6,299 nucleotides of DNA. It comes from Gammaproteobacteria bacterium. GTDB taxonomy: Bacteria > Pseudomonadota > Gammaproteobacteria > SZUA-152. Shown piece after piece: positions 5,852 to 6,299 of the stretch (positions are counted from its first letter, which is position 1; each line of letters opens with the position of its first letter). The stretch lies in assembly GCA_030613605.1 (NCBI GenBank), contig JAUWLO010000119.1:1-6299 (forward strand), read 5' to 3'. Made by a program: the position numbers and the translations under genes. The notes under the pieces were generated by a model. It was not told where the DNA came from, made no database searches, and was given only the letters and a program-made list of their open reading frames with translations.

Positions 5852-6299
5852 ATGAAAAAAATGACAACTGCTTTAGTACTTGGCAGCGTACTGGCTGCAT
5901 CCAGCCTGATGAGCGGCGCGGCTATGGCTGAACTCAGCGGCAACATCGGCGTGACCAGCAACTACCTGTGGCGTGGTGTGACCCAATCCAGCGACATAAG
6001 CGCTGTATCTGGCGGCATTGATTACGCCCACGAGAGTGGTTTCTATGCAGGCACCTGGACTTCCAACCTCAGTGGTAATGACTATGAGCTGGATCTGTAT
6101 GCCGGTTACGGCATGAAAGCTGGCCAGGTAGACCTGGATTTTGGTGCTATCAGTTATGAATACCCTGTCAGCGATACATATTTCCGTGAGGCTTACGTGA
6201 ATGCCAGCATGAACATGATTACCCTTGGCGCTGCCTACACTTTCGGTTCCGATGCCGACACCACTCCCACATTCAGCGATGGAGACATCTACATTTCTC
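5852..6299 (+). CDS. TorF family putative porin (second tandem copy, partial)
   Basis: This is the first 149 codons of a second TorF/Gcw_chp-type outer-membrane beta-barrel protein; the frame is open to the window edge. The signal peptide is MKKMTTALVLGSVLAASSLM then SGAAMA, with cleavage after about 26. The mature protein starts ELSGNIGVTSNYLWRGVTQ (27-45), then GGIDYAHESGFYAGTWTSN and alternating strands (YELDLYAGYGMKAG, VDLDFGAISYEYPV, FREAYVNASMNMI, TLGAAYTFG). It aligns with the upstream porin over GN-I--TS-Y-WRG--Q and G-DY---G--AG-WTSN, so the two are paralogues. ATG at 5852 has a strong GGAGAGG (5839-5845) site. It lies behind a sigma-54 promoter with NtrC-like sites, so it is probably induced by nitrogen limitation. 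In related bacteria glnK and amtB often follow such a gene. A role in ammonium or small nitrogen-solute entry is inference only. Confidence 0.92.
   Translation, partial: MKKMTTALVLGSVLAASSLMSGAAMAELSGNIGVTSNYLWRGVTQSSDISAVSGGIDYAHESGFYAGTWTSNLSGNDYELDLYAGYGMKAGQVDLDFGAISYEYPVSDTYFREAYVNASMNMITLGAAYTFGSDADTTPTFSDGDIYIS

Noticed and set aside
1..6299. CRISPR arrays, insertion sequences, tRNA or rRNA genes
   Set aside because: No regularly spaced repeats, no transposase-like reading frames with terminal inverted repeats, and no tRNA/rRNA signatures were seen.

Overview
The window looks like chromosomal DNA of a gammaproteobacterium, probably a marine or environmental one from the Pseudomonadales/Cellvibrionales side. 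The evidence is the set ubiK (ubiquinone biosynthesis accessory factor) plus comM (YifB-type AAA+ ATPase), next to TorF-type porins and a sigma-54/NtrC-type control region. The genus cannot be named from the sequence alone. Base composition is moderate and there are no transposases, tRNAs, rRNAs or CRISPR repeats.

Positions 1-2548, all on the minus strand, hold an envelope/efflux cassette read from right to left. It contains a small lipoprotein of unknown function, an RND periplasmic adaptor (membrane fusion protein), and the N-terminal 292 codons of an RND inner-membrane pump that runs off the left edge. The pump starts 1 bp after the adaptor's stop codon. All three genes appear to use non-ATG starts (TTG, GTG, TTG), the adaptor's being the least certain. 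No outer-membrane channel gene lies in the window.

Positions 2664-4581, also minus strand, hold comM (complete, 509 aa) and upstream of it ubiK (82 aa). A perfect 17-bp palindrome sits at the ubiK promoter, in the gap facing the divergent porin gene.

Positions 4785-6299, plus strand, hold two tandem paralogous TorF-family putative porins. The first (229 aa) is complete and is followed by a plain hairpin and then a strong intrinsic terminator. The second runs off the right edge after 149 codons. Between them, a 377-bp gap carries what looks like a complete nitrogen-control promoter: two overlapping NtrC-like 17-mers (5628-5657), a possible bending/IHF-like stretch, a sigma-54 -24/-12 element (5753-5768), and a leader of about 73 nt ending in a strong ribosome binding site. 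From general knowledge, TorF-family porin genes often lie next to glnK-amtB near ubiK and comM, so glnK/amtB may follow just beyond the right edge. The best-supported interesting point is that the second porin appears to be switched on by nitrogen limitation, whereas its insulated upstream paralogue has no such promoter.
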